Shown: positions 21,035 through 33,364, counted from the first letter of the stretch. The stretch is 64,000 nt of DNA from Sthenelais limicola (GCA_942159475.1 OW804096.1:141659442-141723441); one strand, 5' to 3'. The notes: generated by a model from the sequence alone, not told the origin. A program made the numbers and translations.

Positions 21035-22000
21035 CATAATATTCCACATTTGTATTTTCGAGCCCCACTGAAATCATTTCCTGCGCTGTATTCACTTATT
21101 ATCGCTCACCGGCGGCCGTTTTTGCTCAACCAATTTGAATTGAAATTATAAACATATAACAGCAGCAGAATTGGGACTACTCAGGATGCGAAGCGGGAGT
21201 GAATATTCACGGAGGACGGTCAAGGGGCGGTAACCCCACGACCATCATGGGTGAATATTCACGATGCCGAGAATCCAAGGGTTGTTCTGTGTTTATTTCA
21301 CCCCACAAACATAATGTATGGTATATTAACATGAACTACAGCAATTTTGAGGAATTAATGGTTTTCATTCATTATTTATCAAGCTTGATTCCCTCAAAAA
21401 ACATAGCCAACATAGCGAAGAAGAGCTGGACCTGCGGAAGATGAGAGAGCACGCATGCGCACAGTGTACCAAAAACTAGGTGGGCCATCTATTGCCCACA
21501 AGCAATATCACTTCAGTTACTGACCAGCTAAACAATATACAGAGCCTATGTTATCTCTATGGGCTGAGCATATCAAGGGTGAAATAAATATAAATTCAAC
21601 CTTGTAAGTCATAATATCTGTATATTTTGTAAGATTTTGTTTGTCATAATAAATGAAAATGCAACTTTAACCAACATGATTATGTTTGCAGCAGGTATTT
21701 TATTCAATACAAAAGTCTACATTTATATAAGGGTGGAAGCCCTCCCTCTGCTTGTTTTGTCTCTTGGCCTATCCAACATCAAATTGTATAAATATTTAAA
21801 AGCAGGCGAACAAAACCAATCCTCTGTTGCTTCTCTTGCTTCAAACACCAATCTGTATGTTAACATTCTAGGAATAAAAACGTTTATCAAACCAAACCAA
21901 ACTATCCTTTCTTTCCATCCTGGAACTTCTGTTTATTGCTGTTGGATCGTATCACATAGTCTCATATGAACAGTTGGGTATAAAGGGTGTCTTTTGGCCA
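21035..22000. other. No gene seen; E-like core on minus strand
   Basis: At about 21088-21108 the complement of GTGAGCGATAATAAGTGAA appears, the core shared by family E. The rest, including an AT-rich 110-aa ORF, has no recognised content. Confidence 0.4.
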
Positions 22001-22002
22001 TT

Positions 22003-22095
22003 GGGGACCTATTGACAGTACATGGAGGGGACCTATTGACAGTACATGGAGGGGACCTATTGACAGTACATGGAGGGGACCTATTGACAGTACAC
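22003..22095. repeat. 24-bp tandem repeat, 4 copies
   Basis: Four copies of GGGGACCTATTGACAGTACA plus TGGA. Several overlapping ORFs are produced by it. Confidence 0.95.
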
Positions 22096-22415
22096 GAATA
22101 TCTGCAGCTCATGGAGGGCTTCCAGGGTGTATACTTTTTCATGCCTCAAATAAAAAAAACAAAACTGTTTTACAGATAACAAAAACCGTATTAAAATTAC
22201 TTGTTTAGATTTGAATTATGACCCTTCAAAAGCCCTTTGCTCCCATAACGATAATGAATGAATGTTGGAACTTAAAAAAGAAAAAGAAATCATATAGATT
22301 TCTGAGTAAGACAATACATGAGCATTCATAGCGAGAACGACATTTCTAAATCTCTAACTGACGGTGAATAAATAATATTAGAGCCCTGGGAGAGCTCTAG
22401 GAGGGGTGTCCATAT
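22096..22415. other. No gene seen
   Basis: AT-rich; a stray GCCCTGGGAGAGCTCTAG at about 22383 resembles the 20-bp unit of the 7.6-kb array. Confidence 0.45.
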
Positions 22416-22558
22416 GGGTGAAATCGCCAGAAAATGTACAATTCACCTTCACCAATCCTCTCAAATAACACAAATTTCAGACGAAAATTCAAAATTCAAA
22501 ATAAGAATTTGCTAAATGTGTAGAGCTGCCAATTGTACATTTTCTGAAAATCTGACCC
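22416..22558 (-). mobile_element. Family A MITE with internal deletion
   Basis: 143 bp, both ends kept, ATAT on both sides (22412-22415, 22559-22562). About 90 bp are missing from the middle. Confidence 0.85.
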
Positions 22559-23033
22559 ATATACACACATCGTCGTCCACCCTCTTGATCACGTTGAGGA
22601 TCCGCCCTATATTCCAGGCCAAAAGAATTAAGTATTGTAACTTCTTCTCAGGAAACCACCTTTCAAAGCTGAATAATTTCATAACAATTATTGTTTTAAA
22701 CAAGAGAAAGGTACCATATAAAGGTTTCCTGGTAAGGAAAGCTTGTTTTCCAACTTTCATTAGCTTTCTGTAATAAGAAAAAAAATAGGTAGGTAGGGGG
22801 AGGCGGAAACACATGTTTTCTTTCTTTTTGTTGGCCTATCCACAGTTGACCTACCTTTATACCCTAGAGTACAAAAAGGTCGGAGAGGTGTGTGAGAAAA
22901 TGGGTTTCTTTAGGTTTGCACTGGCAACATGTTTATGTGCCTGTGTGTGTGTGTGTGGCAGGGTTGGGGGGGGGGGGATGGGGAGGCTCGTTCCATTGAT
23001 ACAAATTGTACATTGTGATGTGGAATGCCTGGG
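22559..23033. other. No gene seen; TG/G simple repeat
   Basis: Contains a (TG)n plus G12 tract at about 22942-22980. An AAAAAATAGGTAGGTAGGGGG piece at about 22780 resembles a family J end. Confidence 0.45.
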
Positions 23034-23315
23034 ACACTCTATAGGTCCAAACCCTCAGATCAGATAAGAATGGTATGTTAGTTATTAGACACCTACTTTG
23101 CTAATCAGTTTCCTGGCTTAGGACTCGGCGTTTTAATGGAAATTATTTTTTAATAAATTTCATTGGATCAATTTTCATACAATGATAATCTCATGGGAGT
23201 CCAAATAATGATATTTTGCGGTCTTAATGGAATTATAATGGCAATTTGCGGTCGGTTAGAGGTGAGAAGCTTTCCCTCCGTTTGAAGGGACTCTCTCAAC
23301 TTTGGGCCTAGACTG
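23034..23315 (-). mobile_element. Family B MITE with about 60-bp insert
   Basis: CACTCTATAGGTCCAAACC start and TTTGGGCCTAGACTG end. An AT-rich insert near 23143-23200 makes it 282 bp. Confidence 0.8.
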
Positions 23316-23451
23316 TGAGGACGTATTTATAGATTATGGTGAGCAGAATCAATATCTCAACAATTGCGATGAATTTGTGTTAACAAAAGATTTTTGAAAA
23401 ATACCCAAAAAGGTTTGTTGAGTAGTGGACTCTATCGAGTAATTATATTTG

Positions 23452-23664
23452 CAGTCCAGGCCAAAACCCTCAGATCAGATAAGAATGGTATATCAGTGAT
23501 TGGACGCCTACTTCACTAATCGGTTTCCTGGCCTAGGCCTAGGCGTTCTCATGGGATTTTAATGACATTTTTGCGGCCTTAGTGGAATTATAATGACACT
23601 TTGCAGTTTGAGGCGAGAGGCTTTCCCTCCGTTTAAAGGGACTCTCATCTTTGGATATAGTATG
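23452..23664 (-). mobile_element. Family B MITE, complete
   Basis: CAGTCCAGGCCAAAACC start; right end decayed (TTTGGATATAGTATG). Confidence 0.75.
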
Positions 23665-23988
23665 TTATGTTAGAGATGTCTTATGCAACAGGCCCCAGAA
23701 AGCAGGTGAGAGTTGTGAGTTATCCCGCAACCCTTATCTACGTACATGTATACATACACGTTCATCAAAACATTATTCACATTTTATACGCACCTGAATA
23801 ATTTGGTATAGAATCCATCGCATAAAATATCAGAAGCTTGAGCTATGCCGGGGAACATGCTCTGGACTATTTCTTATCCGCATTCTTTATTTTATCGATT
23901 TGTTTTCTGGATTCCGACAAAATATGCATACCACAAAATATAGACATCTCTGAATTCTAGGTCAACCACTTCTGCATTCCTCCTCAAG

Positions 23989-24205
23989 GGTAAGATCGCC
24001 TAGAAATGTACCATTGTCAGTTTGGCACATTTGGAAAACACTACTAAATTAGGTTGAAAGAAATGATAAATAACACATGAATTCAAGCATATTTTGCATT
24101 GCGTCGATTTACAAAATCCTCAGATATGTGAATTGCATTTTAAACCTATTTTTTGTCTTAAATTGAGAGGATTGGTGAAGGCAAATTTGACATTTTCAAG
24201 CGCCC
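23989..24205 (+). mobile_element. Family A MITE, old diverged copy
   Basis: GGGTAAGATCGCC start, AGAGGATTGGTGAAGGC near the end, termini strongly decayed. Confidence 0.55.
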
Positions 24206-24532
24206 CTCTCCATCATGTACTTAGCCTATCTCGTATGGCAAAATGTGTGGAATTCAGTTGGAAAAACTGAAGTGTTTCTTTGAAATAAGTATTCAGGATG
24301 ATAAATGAGGAAAGGAATGCATTACTTCACCAGATGTTTCGCATTCACCTTTAAAATTTACTTTTTTCATTTCCAAGAACAGCTGATATTTGAATGCAAT
24401 TGGGTGAGTGTTCCAAAGAAAAGTAACAAAATATGACACAAAATGCTTTACATATGTGGACGTATAGATTTCTCTTTCCTATTTTTTCCATTCATTTCAG
24501 GACAATATGATATTTAATCAAATCATACAAAT
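24206..24532. other. No gene seen
   Basis: No recognised repeat or ORF. Confidence 0.5.
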
Positions 24533-24744
24533 CACTCTAGGCCCAAACCCTCGGATCAGATAAGAATGATGTCAGTGATTGGATCCCTACTTCGCTAATC
24601 GGTTTCCTGGCCTAGAACTGCGCATTTTAATGGGATTATAATGACTTTCTGCAGTCTTAATGGAATTATAATGGCACTTCGCGGTTTGAGGCGAGAGGCT
24701 TTTCCTCCGTTTGAAGGGACTCTCTTATCTTTGGGTCTAGACTG
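24533..24744 (-). mobile_element. Family B MITE, complete
   Basis: CACTCTAGGCCCAAACCC start and TTTGGGTCTAGACTG end. Confidence 0.85.
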
Positions 24745-25149
24745 TAATACTTGATTAAAGCTACTCTCATAGTTAACATCCGATTTTTCTTGGCTGATTC
24801 GACTTCAAAGTCTTGGTTATGGAATCATGTAAAACATTTATTCATATGAGATCATTGTTAAATATTCCATGCAGAACATACCATGTTTTCTATAGCTTAA
24901 ATTGAAAAACACCACCTGCGGAATTGTCAACCCAGTATCAATAAAATCTTATAATACCTTTAAAAACAAAACAAAAATAAAATCTTATAATTAAATGTAC
25001 ATTTGCTGCCGACTTTACCCATAAGTACTTAAATTGCCGAGTGCAGATGTAACAGCTGACGAGTACAACCTGGCATTCTGCCAACTTTATGCAAGCAAAA
25101 GAAAGCAGATTCTGAGAAATATGCATTTACAATTTCGTGAAGCTGTTTT
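24745..25149. other. No gene seen
   Basis: AT-rich, with a stray AAATGTACATTTGCTG scrap near 24995. Confidence 0.45.
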
Positions 25150-25600
25150 ATTCACAAGATCTCTTTGTAGGAATCAAAGCCATTCCATAGAGTATATTTG
25201 GCTACTTTACTAGTAAATGTCCACCCAGAAATATTGTAAATACTCTCTAGGTCCAAACCCTCAGATCAGATAAGAATGGTATGTCTGCCTACTTCGCTAA
25301 TCGGTTTCCTGGCCTAGAACTCGGCGTTTTAATGGGAATATAATGACATTTTGCGGTATTAATGGAATTACAATGGCACTTTGCGGTTTGAGGCAAGCGG
25401 CGAGAGGCGAGAGGTCTTACCTTCATTTAAAGGGAGTCTCTCAACTTTGGGCCTAGACTGTTAAATTTTTGTTTCTAACATTACACAAATCAAACATAAG
25501 ATACAGACAATCTTTTTAGAATTCCTAAATGTTAACATCGTTGGAATTCACTTAATCTGATTAGAACATATAGTTTCAAATACGATGGAATCTCAAACCA
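25150..25600 (+). mobile_element. Family F MITE split by a family B insertion
   Basis: The F landmarks ACAAGATCTCTTTGTAGGAA and GAGTATATTTGGCTACTTTA precede the B element. AATGTTAACATCGTTGGAAT, matching the distal F body, follows it. Both F termini are lost. Confidence 0.6.
25243..25460 (-). mobile_element. Family B MITE nested in family F
   Basis: CTCTCTAGGTCCAAACCC start and TTTGGGCCTAGACTG end. It shares a 10-bp deletion (ATGTC-GCCTACTTCGC) with the copies feeding the 26-bp satellites. Confidence 0.8.
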
Positions 25601-25801
25601 TTTCTTTCGACTTTTCGACTTTCAAAGAATTAGGTACATCTGAGGGTTGACCTTAAAGAGACGAGCACCAAATTCAACTTTTGGTGTGTTTTTATTTCAC
25701 ATTTGGTCATGGTAATTATAGAATATGTCAAATATATATTCAAAAGAAGAGCAAATTCACACATTTGGGCAAAATGTGAAATTCAACTTTTTGTCAAATA
25801 A

Positions 25802-26163
25802 GGCCAAAAAAAAAATAGGTGTGTTTCCGATTTACCCCCCCCCCCCCTACCTAGAAAAACCTTACCCTACCTAAAAAGTTTTTTACCATACCTGATTTTT
25901 TCCCCATCATATCTTACTTTTTTTGGATTTTTTGACAAAAAAAGCTTACAAAAGCAGGAAAACGGGTTTTCCTAACCCAAAACTGTCAAAAAGCACATTT
26001 CCCATGTTCAAAACAACTATTGTTATGAAAAAGACATTTTTTTCAGTTCCTGGGATGTTGTTTCCAAACAAAAAAAATTAACAAAAAAAAAAAAAATTAC
26101 CACCCCCCCAACCTAGTTTTCAGCCAGATAAATCGGAAACACACCTATATTTTTTTTTGGCCT
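25802..26163. mobile_element. Family J palindromic element, complete
   Basis: Left end GGCCAAAAAAAAAATAGGTG then TGTTTCCGATTTACC; right end is the complement, GATAAATCGGAAACACACC then TTTTTTTTTGGCC. The interior is very rich in C, A and T homopolymers. Confidence 0.8.
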
Positions 26164-27149
26164 AACGATTGATTCATTTTTATTTTTAAATGCCCACAGT
26201 ACACTCTCTCAGGCCGAGACCATGTTCCCATTCTTCCCATTCTTCTTTTTATCATTTCTATCTTACATAATTTGCAAAATGACGATGATTGCCCAGGTAT
26301 ATTATCAGATGGGGCGTCTTCTCTAGCAGAAAGGATCTTCTTCCGAGTAACACCTGCGCTGTCAGATAGAAACATATATAATTACCTCCGTAGTATATAC
26401 AATTATGTATAGGGACAGCGTGGGAAATACAAGTTGAGTACACATTGCTTTATCAGTCCAGAAAGTTAACCACTGCAAGAGATATTCATTTGGGGGACTG
26501 TAAATTGGTTATATTTCACTAGATCTGTACGACTAATTTTGTTTTTATATTTAAATTGACATCTAAAAATTAAGGAACGTCACAAAGGAGTCAGGAGATT
26601 CGTGGCTACTAATATGCTATGCTAGCAGTTCAGTACAATAGTTGTCAGGCGTTTTGCCGTGCGACTCTGCAAGGTCTGCAGTCAGTCTTATGGACCCTCC
26701 ATAAGACTACTGCAGACATTTAGAATTTAGGATTAGATTCTATATTTCATTAGCTTTTGATATGATAATCTTGGAGTTTCTACCTTTAATATGAGAGCAA
26801 CATTCCTTAGTTGTTTTTCTGATCGGGAATTATAGGTCTCAAAATTGTTGGTCAAATGACTTTTAATTAGATTTATTGAAAAAGAACAGAATAAAAGTAG
26901 AAAATCTCAAGTGTTTGACTGACATTAATTAAGCTTTAAATAAATTTCAGATTGGTAGGACAAAGAACAGAGCATAAAATAAAAAATCATTTTTGACCGA
27001 CATTAACTGAAAGTGCAGCTTTAAAGGCATTGATAAAGGATAGCTCCCAGGGCATTGATTAATTAGGGATTGCTCCCTTCCTTCCTGTCAGGTGAACAAT
27101 AAGAAGCCCACTGGCACAAAGTGTACTGGAATGAGAGCAATGTGAAATA
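26164..27149. other. No gene seen
   Basis: AT-rich. A GTGCAGCTTTAAAGG at about 27012 is a possible E-family right end. The two 60-76-aa antisense ORFs near 26.2 kb have no recognisable features. Confidence 0.4.
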
Positions 27150-27384
27150 GGGTCAGATTTCCAGAAAATGTACAATTCGCCTTCACCAATGCTCTCAAAT
27201 AACCCACATTTAAGTCAAAAATGAGCTTCAAAATGTAGTATAACATAACAGAACTGATACTTTAAATCAATGCGATACTAAATATACTCAGATATACCCA
27301 GTATTCTTCATTTTTCAGCTTAATTTGGCAGAATTTCCTAAATGTGTAGAACTGCCAATTGTACATTTTCTGAAAATCTGACCA
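27150..27384 (-). mobile_element. Family A MITE, complete (A2)
   Basis: GGGTCAGATTTCCAG start, CTGACCA end, AATA on both sides (27146-27149, 27385-27388). Confidence 0.9.
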
Positions 27385-27588
27385 AATAGTGGTTAGAATT
27401 GCGTTCATTTTCTTTTTGGCTTTTTTGACTCTTCATTTTAGCTGAACTGATTATACATGTAGGCCATTTGCAAACACATCATTTGAAATTCTGATTCTCT
27501 AGAAACGATGTCAATTATAGGCGACAAAGAAACTAGAAAAAAAATATATACTTTCTCATCAATCATTAAATTTGCATTTTCACTGATT

Positions 27589-27686
27589 CAGTCTAGACCC
27601 AAAGTTGAGAGAGTCCCTTCAAACGAAGGGACAGCGTCTCGCCTCAAACCGCAAAGTGCCATTAGGATTCAATTAAGACCAATATG
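27589..27686 (+). mobile_element. Family B MITE, 5' half
   Basis: CAGTCTAGACCCAAAG start through ATTCAATTAAGACC, then truncated. Confidence 0.75.
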
Positions 27687-27720
27687 CTGTTTTCTTTTTC
27701 TTGTTTTTATTTTGAATCTA

Positions 27721-28052
27721 TTAAAGCTGCATTCTCAGCTATTATGACCAAAGAAATCTTACCAAATATACTCATATCATGATTTGTAAGACTGAGTCAA
27801 TATTCTGCTGCTGTATTTATTTATACAAGAAATCTGGACACCAGTGAGCGATAATAAGTGAAGTCATCATAGGAAAGGATTCCGGTGGTTCCTCCAAATA
27901 CAAATGAGGACACTTTAGAAGCCCGGTAGCAAAAACAATCAAACAAAATCCTCCAAGGTTTTGGCCAAATGACTCTTAGATGGGTTGGAAAAGAATGGTA
28001 CAAAAAGTAGAAAATATTTAGATTTTGACCGACGTTGAGAGTGCAGCTTTAA
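27721..28052 (+). mobile_element. Family E MITE, complete
   Basis: TTAA|AGCTGCATTCTCAGCT at the left and GTTGAGAGTGCAGCT|TTAA at the right give a 332-bp TTAA-flanked palindrome. The inner core TGAGCGATAATAAGTGAA is shared by all E copies. TTAA target use suggests a piggyBac-type or Kolobok-type transposase mobilised it. Confidence 0.85.
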
Positions 28053-28115
28053 TTTGCCCATGACATCTTGTAATTGTTTGATTATAAAGCCTTTATTACA
28101 CACGTAAGCAGTTAT

Positions 28116-28470
28116 TGTCTGTCCAAAAAGTAGTTGACACATGATTCCTTAGGCCCTTTAAGGGGAGGGAAAAGTGGGGGATTTTTTATTTCAAATCTTT
28201 ACCCCCTGAATCGCCGTTTGCGACTGACCATGGCCATTTCCGACCGACCATGGCAAAATATCCAGCTGTATTGTATTGCGCTGCCTCTGTTCCATGTGCA
28301 GCAGCTGTTGTTTTGCTTAGATGGAAGGAAGAGCTGATTATGCTGGCCCTGTTACTCCATGGTTGATTGCAATGAGTGATTCGCTGGGTAAAGGGTTGAC
28401 AGGTCCTTGTCATAAATAGAAGTAACAAATCTCCCACTTTTTCCTCCCCTTAAACAGACTATAGAAAGGT
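28116..28470. mobile_element. Family G fold-back element, copy 1
   Basis: Inner inverted arms CTTTAAGGGGAGGGAAAAGT and ACTTTTTCCTCCCCTTAAAC bracket a body with CCCCTGAATCGCC, GACTGACCATGGCCATTTCC and ATTGCGCTGCCTCTGTTC. An 83-aa minus ORF here is alignable to an 82-aa minus ORF in the copy at 36.5 kb. Confidence 0.75.
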
Positions 28471-29548
28471 ACAGTTTGGGGGTGCGATCATTTCAGGGAA
28501 ACATGGTTACACATGACTAAAGGACGCAATCTGATTGGCGCAACATAGGCGTGCCATCACCTGCAAAAATATCTCCTTGTGTCAAAACGACGAGATAAGC
28601 GTAGTTTTTCATTTTCTAATATACCCCCTCCCCCCCCCCTCCCACTCCCGACCCTCTCGCCAGAGTAAGCATTCAAAAACATATCGCGCTCAATGAAACA
28701 AACGAAAACTATCCTTCTGTTAAAACGGTATATATATAATATAATTATGTCTATAAGCTTCATGTTAACTTTATATTCCAGAAAAACATACATGATGAGC
28801 AGAGGGTACCATGTAGAATAGTGTGATCGACCCCAGAACCTCCCTGCCATTTGTCAATTTCGTAGTTAATTAGGTAATGAGATTATTAATAGGCAACGCT
28901 CGAAACAGTGTTTCGTTGAACGACAATTGCGTTTTTTTGTAATTTAATGATTCTGTAACCTAATGATTTGGCCTGTAAATGAAATAAAAAAAAAAGACAG
29001 AAAGTGGTTATTTGTTGGCATGAATAAATGTTTAAATAAAAATTGTTTTTTAAATAAAAAATTATAATGACGTCGTCCCAAGCCGCGTAATTTGGCCTTC
29101 AAGTTGCGTTGAATCAAGCTTCCTAGCGCTAAACCTTAGACTAAAGAAGTTATATCTACTTTCTAAAAATAGATTTATGATCATTCCAGTGTATAATAAA
29201 TAAAAGATGGCACTCTGTTCAATCAGAAGACAATCAGAACACGAACACATCCGTTTTCTGATGTGTCTCGATTGGTTCAAACCCTCCATTGTGCCATTTG
29301 CTATAGGAATAAAACCATTTTCAAATTAAATCAAATCTTAAGTAAGTATTTGTTGTGAAACAGATCCAAGGCCACCCTGTCACCCACACATAGCACCTTG
29401 TCAACTGGCACCTCGTACATCGCCCGCCTTATGTCACCAAATACATCATTATCCTCCTTTTACAATAGCTTTTTCCCTTAAACTATGTTTTAAAAACTGC
29501 GTTTTTCCCTTAAATACGCCCACAAACTTGACACAATGTCTTCTTCTG
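28471..29548. other. No gene seen
   Basis: AT-rich with a C-rich tract at 28620-28650. Minus ORFs of 75-97 aa show no domain, repeat or signal I can recognise. Confidence 0.4.
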
Positions 29549-29783
29549 GGGTCAGATTTTCAGGAAATGTACAATTCAGCTTCACCAATCCTCTCAAATA
29601 ACCCAAATTCCAGACGAAAATAAAGTTCAAAACACAGTTCAACCTAACCAAACAGATTGCTAGAATTAATGCAATGCCAAATATACTCGAATTTACCTAG
29701 TATTGGCCACATTGCAGCCTAATTCAGCAGAATTTACTGAATGTGTGCAGCTGCCAATTGTACATTTTCTGAAAATCTGACCC
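29549..29783 (-). mobile_element. Family A MITE, complete (A1)
   Basis: Intact ends. The flanks share TCTTCTG (29542-29548, 29784-29790), longer than the usual 4-bp duplication, probably because the target was a TTC repeat. Confidence 0.9.
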
Positions 29784-30033
29784 TCTTCTGGGGTCAATGC
29801 AAGTCCCACAAAGGGAACAATGCCCCATTTCCTGCTTCATATTCTACATTTTTGTATCAGTTACAACCACTGCTTTGTTTGACTATCATCGTTTACAAAC
29901 TTTTTGTATTTCACTTTCTTATAAAGATGGTTTCTTCTTAAGGGGTTTGTTGCGTAAGTTCTTACAGAAATATCCTTTACTGAGCTACATTTGCCCTTAT
30001 TTAGGGGGGAAATTTCTCCCGTAGGAATAGAAA

Positions 30034-30440
30034 TGTGACATGTTTCAGGAAAATGAGTCACAAGTAGCAAATTGATATTTTTCAAAGTGATTTTTTACAA
30101 GATTTCTTTAATGAAATGTTCTAATTTTTAGAGGCTTTAGCGCTTATAGTCATATAAATCCATGTAACAAATTTCAGGACATTGTATTCAATATATCTAT
30201 GCGTTTTGAAGGCCTTTGTATGGAGTATATTTAGTTACTTTACTGGTAATTACCCATCCAGAAACATCGCAAACTCTTTTTTTCAAAATAGAATTATCAA
30301 ATTTAAAATATAGAAATACATATTAGGTGTCCTAGTGTTTACTATCATTAGAATCGGCTTGATCTCCTCTTTTCAAATATAATGATATCTTAAAATCCAT
30401 ATTTTGCGACTTATGACTCATTTTCCGAAAACGGATCGCA
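30034..30440 (+). mobile_element. Family F MITE, forward member of inverted pair
   Basis: TGTGACATGTTTCAGGAAAA start; right end TTTTGCGACTTATGACTCAT then TTTCCGAAAACGGATC. Confidence 0.8.
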
Positions 30441-30490
30441 AATAAGCTGTCTGTATAGCACATTTCTTCCCTGAAAGTTATCAGCTACTT

Positions 30491-30897
30491 ATGTGTTTCA
30501 GGAAAATGAGTCATAAATCGCAAAATATGGATTTTGAGATATCATTGAGATCAAGAGGATTCCAAAGGTAGTAAACAGTCTAATAATCTAATAAGTATTT
30601 CTAGATTGATATTTGAAGTTTGATATTTCTATTTTAGAAAAAAAAAGTTTCCAATATTTCTTGGGGGCAATAAGCAGTAAAGTAACTGAATGTAGTCCAT
30701 ATGAAGTCCTTTAAAACAAAAGGATATATTACATGCATTATTCTCAAATTTGATACATCGATCGCTATAATTATAAGTGATAAACTCTCCAAAAATCAAA
30801 ACATTAAGATAAAGTGATCTTGTAGAAAAAACACTTTGAAAAATACCATTTTTGCGACTTGTGACTCATTTTCCTGGAACACATCACAATTAGCAAG
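30491..30897 (-). mobile_element. Family F MITE, reverse member of inverted pair
   Basis: ATGTGTTTCAGGAAAATGAG start and TTTTCCTGGAACACATCAC end. Its inner body is the complement of the copy 50 bp to the left. Confidence 0.8.
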
Positions 30898-31087
30898 GAA
30901 AGGTAAGGAAGGAAGGAAAGTCGTCAGTTAGGATTTGTTATGCAAGGAGCCCCTGGAGAGTTGTGCAAACCATTGGGTGGGGATCATTTTTAAACTAAAG
31001 GAAATCTGTTTTAGCATTTGGTGGTGAAATATACAAGACCTGTATTTGGGGAATTTAAAAATCAAGATTTTTCACTAGATAACTGTC

Positions 31088-31260
31088 AATAGGGGATTTG
31101 CACGTCAGCCATCTTGATTCTTGATCTGCATGGATTTGTGGGAGTTGTGTATGTTGGTGTAAAAGCTATACACAACATGATATGTTCAGCATGGAATGTT
31201 CAACAATTATGTCATGTTAATAGCCAGTTGAGTGAGCAGTCAGGCGTTTTACATGTTTCC
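31088..31260 (+). mobile_element. Family C MITE, 5' part, broken at an A insertion
   Basis: AATAGGGGATTTGCACGTC and GCCATCTTGATTC through TTTTACATGTTTCC, then a family A element; no distal C half follows. Confidence 0.7.
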
Positions 31261-31264
31261 ATAT

Positions 31265-31496
31265 GGGTCAGATTTTCAGAAAACGTACAATTGGCAGCTG
31301 TAAACATTTAGTAGAATCTGCTAAATTAGGCTACAATTTGGTTAATACTAGGTAAATTCGAGTATATTAGACATTGCATTGATTCTAGCAATCTGTTTGG
31401 TTAGGATGAACTGTGTTTTGGACTTTATTTTTGTTTGAAATTTGGATTATTTGAGATTGGGGAGTTTGAATTGTACTTTTTCTGAAAATCTGACCC
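31265..31496 (+). mobile_element. Family A MITE, complete (A1)
   Basis: Intact ends, ATAT on both sides (31261-31264, 31497-31500), inserted at the broken edge of a C element. Confidence 0.9.
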
Positions 31497-31562
31497 ATAT
31501 ATCAACACCCACCCACCCATTGAATAAAACAAGAGACATACAATTACTCTTATATGAGGGGG

Positions 31563-31903
31563 AAAATAGGTGTGTCCGATTTACCCCCCAACCCCCAACC
31601 CCAACCCCAACCCCCTACATAGAACAACCTTTACCTACCTAACAATTTCTTTTACCATACCTGATTTTACTTTCTTTTGTTTTTTTTTGACAAAAAAAAG
31701 CTATGAAAAGCAGAAACAGGTTTTTCTAACCTGGAACTGGCAAAAAGCACATTTCCCTCGTTTAAAACAACTATTTTTATAAAGTAGACATTTGTTTCAG
31801 TTCCTGGGAGGTGGTTTCCTAAAAGAAAAAAAAGTTACCACCCCCTCCCCGTCCGAGTTCTCAGCCAGATAAATCGGAAACACACTTATTTTTTTTTTGT
31901 CCT
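31563..31903. mobile_element. Family J palindromic element
   Basis: AAAATAGGTGTGTCCGATTTA at the left and GATAAATCGGAAACACACTT at the right, with the same C-rich and AAAAAGCACATTTCCC interior as the copy at 25.8 kb. Confidence 0.8.
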
Positions 31904-32260
31904 GAAGAGAAAACGGTCAAGGTCAAGAATTAACATTGACAGTTGAGTAAAGAGCATTAATTAGCGTAAACTAGTTCTTGAATAACCAGGGGGTAAATAT
32001 GAAGGAATGTTCAGCATGGGTCGTTCATAGAATCCAGGAAGCGTGCAGAACTAGTCCTGCATTCGCTTATCATAGAAATAGATCGCAGTTTCAAGATATA
32101 TTTTTATGATTATGATTTTATGATGATTTTATGATTAGGACTTTCAAAGATAGTATATTTCCCCCATTCTCCTCAATCCTCATGAGGACAATGGGGGACT
32201 TAAGTAAACCTTAATTGTGATGAATCAATGTAATTGTTTATATGCATGTCCCCTTCTATA
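31904..32260. other. No gene seen
   Basis: AT-rich, with short repeated ATGATTTTATGATT runs near 32100. Confidence 0.5.
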
Positions 32261-32261
32261 T

Positions 32262-32346
32262 TCCCCTATAGCCTAGTGGTTAAAGCTTTGGACTTCCAAG
32301 CAGTATTGTGAGTTTGAGTCCCAGAGCAGACAGCCTTTTTACATTT
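32262..32346 (+). mobile_element. tRNA-derived SINE-like sequence
   Basis: A box TAGCCTAGTGGTTAAAGC (32269-32286) and B box GAGTTTGAGTCCC (32310-32322), 30 bp apart as in a tRNA, followed by GCAGACAG and a T-rich tail. Acceptor-stem pairing is not evident, so a SINE head or tRNA relic is likelier than a tRNA gene. Confidence 0.55.
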
Positions 32347-32528
32347 GTCTCATTTTCGAGTGATTTTATTATTTAATTTCATTCTTATCATCACATCTGG
32401 AGCTCAGTTGTCTTTTAAACTCACGTATGTATTTTTATATGCAATTCCCTTACGATTTGTCAAAGAATTAGAGGGGCTAAGATCGAATTAAGCTAGAAAA
32501 GTGCATTGGATGGGGTTTGGTCATATAT

Positions 32529-32763
32529 GGGTCAGATTTTCAGAAAATGTACAATTGGCAGCTGTACACATTTAGTAAATTATGCTAAAATAGGCTGAAA
32601 TTTGGTCAATACTAGGTAAATTAAAGTATATTCGGCATTGTATTGACCCTAGCAATATGTTCTGTTAAGTTGAACTGCATTTTGAATTTTATTTACGTCT
32701 GAAATTTGGGTTATTTGAGAAGATTGGCAAAGTTGAATTGTACATTTTCTGAAAATCTGACCC
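32529..32763 (+). mobile_element. Family A MITE, complete (A1)
   Basis: Intact ends, ATAT on both sides. Confidence 0.9.
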
Positions 32764-32884
32764 ATATAGGTTCTCTGTTATAGAGGTATGGATGGCGGTC
32801 ATAAGCTTGTCGGGTTTTTTTTTTCAGCTAAAATGGTTTTCGCACGGGCCATGATTCGTCTAGTACTTGGTACTATTTTCTAGA

Positions 32885-33062
32885 TTAATGCTGCATTCTC
32901 AACTATTGTGACAAAGAAATATAAGATAATGTACTATTTTACCTTTAGGACTGAAATTATCAATATTATTCTGCTGCTTTTACAAATTTATAAAGTGGAT
33001 GTGATTTCAAGTTGGATCTTCCAAAAGAAGACAAACGCTGTTGAGCGATAATAAGTGAAACA
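32885..33062 (+). mobile_element. Family E MITE, 5' half
   Basis: TTAATGCTGCATTCTCAACT start and TGAGCGATAATAAGTGAAAC core, then a family F fragment takes over. Confidence 0.7.
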
Positions 33063-33067
33063 TTCTT

Positions 33068-33322
33068 ATTGGACTACATTTAGTTACTTTACTGTTTATT
33101 GACCCCAAGAATTATTGAAAACATTATTTTTCAAAAAAGAAAATATCAGACTTAAAATAGGTCGGCAATAGGTTGGTTTCAGACTTAAAATCTGGAAATA
33201 CTTCTTAGATTATTGGACTCTTTACTACCATTGGAATCGGCTTGATCCCAACTTTTCAAATATAATGATAATTCAAAATCCATGTTTTGCGACTTATGAC
33301 TCATTTTCCAGAAACACATCAC
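33068..33322 (+). mobile_element. Family F MITE, distal part
   Basis: TTGGACTACATTTAGTTACT through TTTTGCGACTTATGACTCAT and CCAGAAACACATCAC. Confidence 0.7.
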
Positions 33323-33364
33323 AAATTATAAATAGTTATTGACAACAAGAACACAAGCTCTGCA

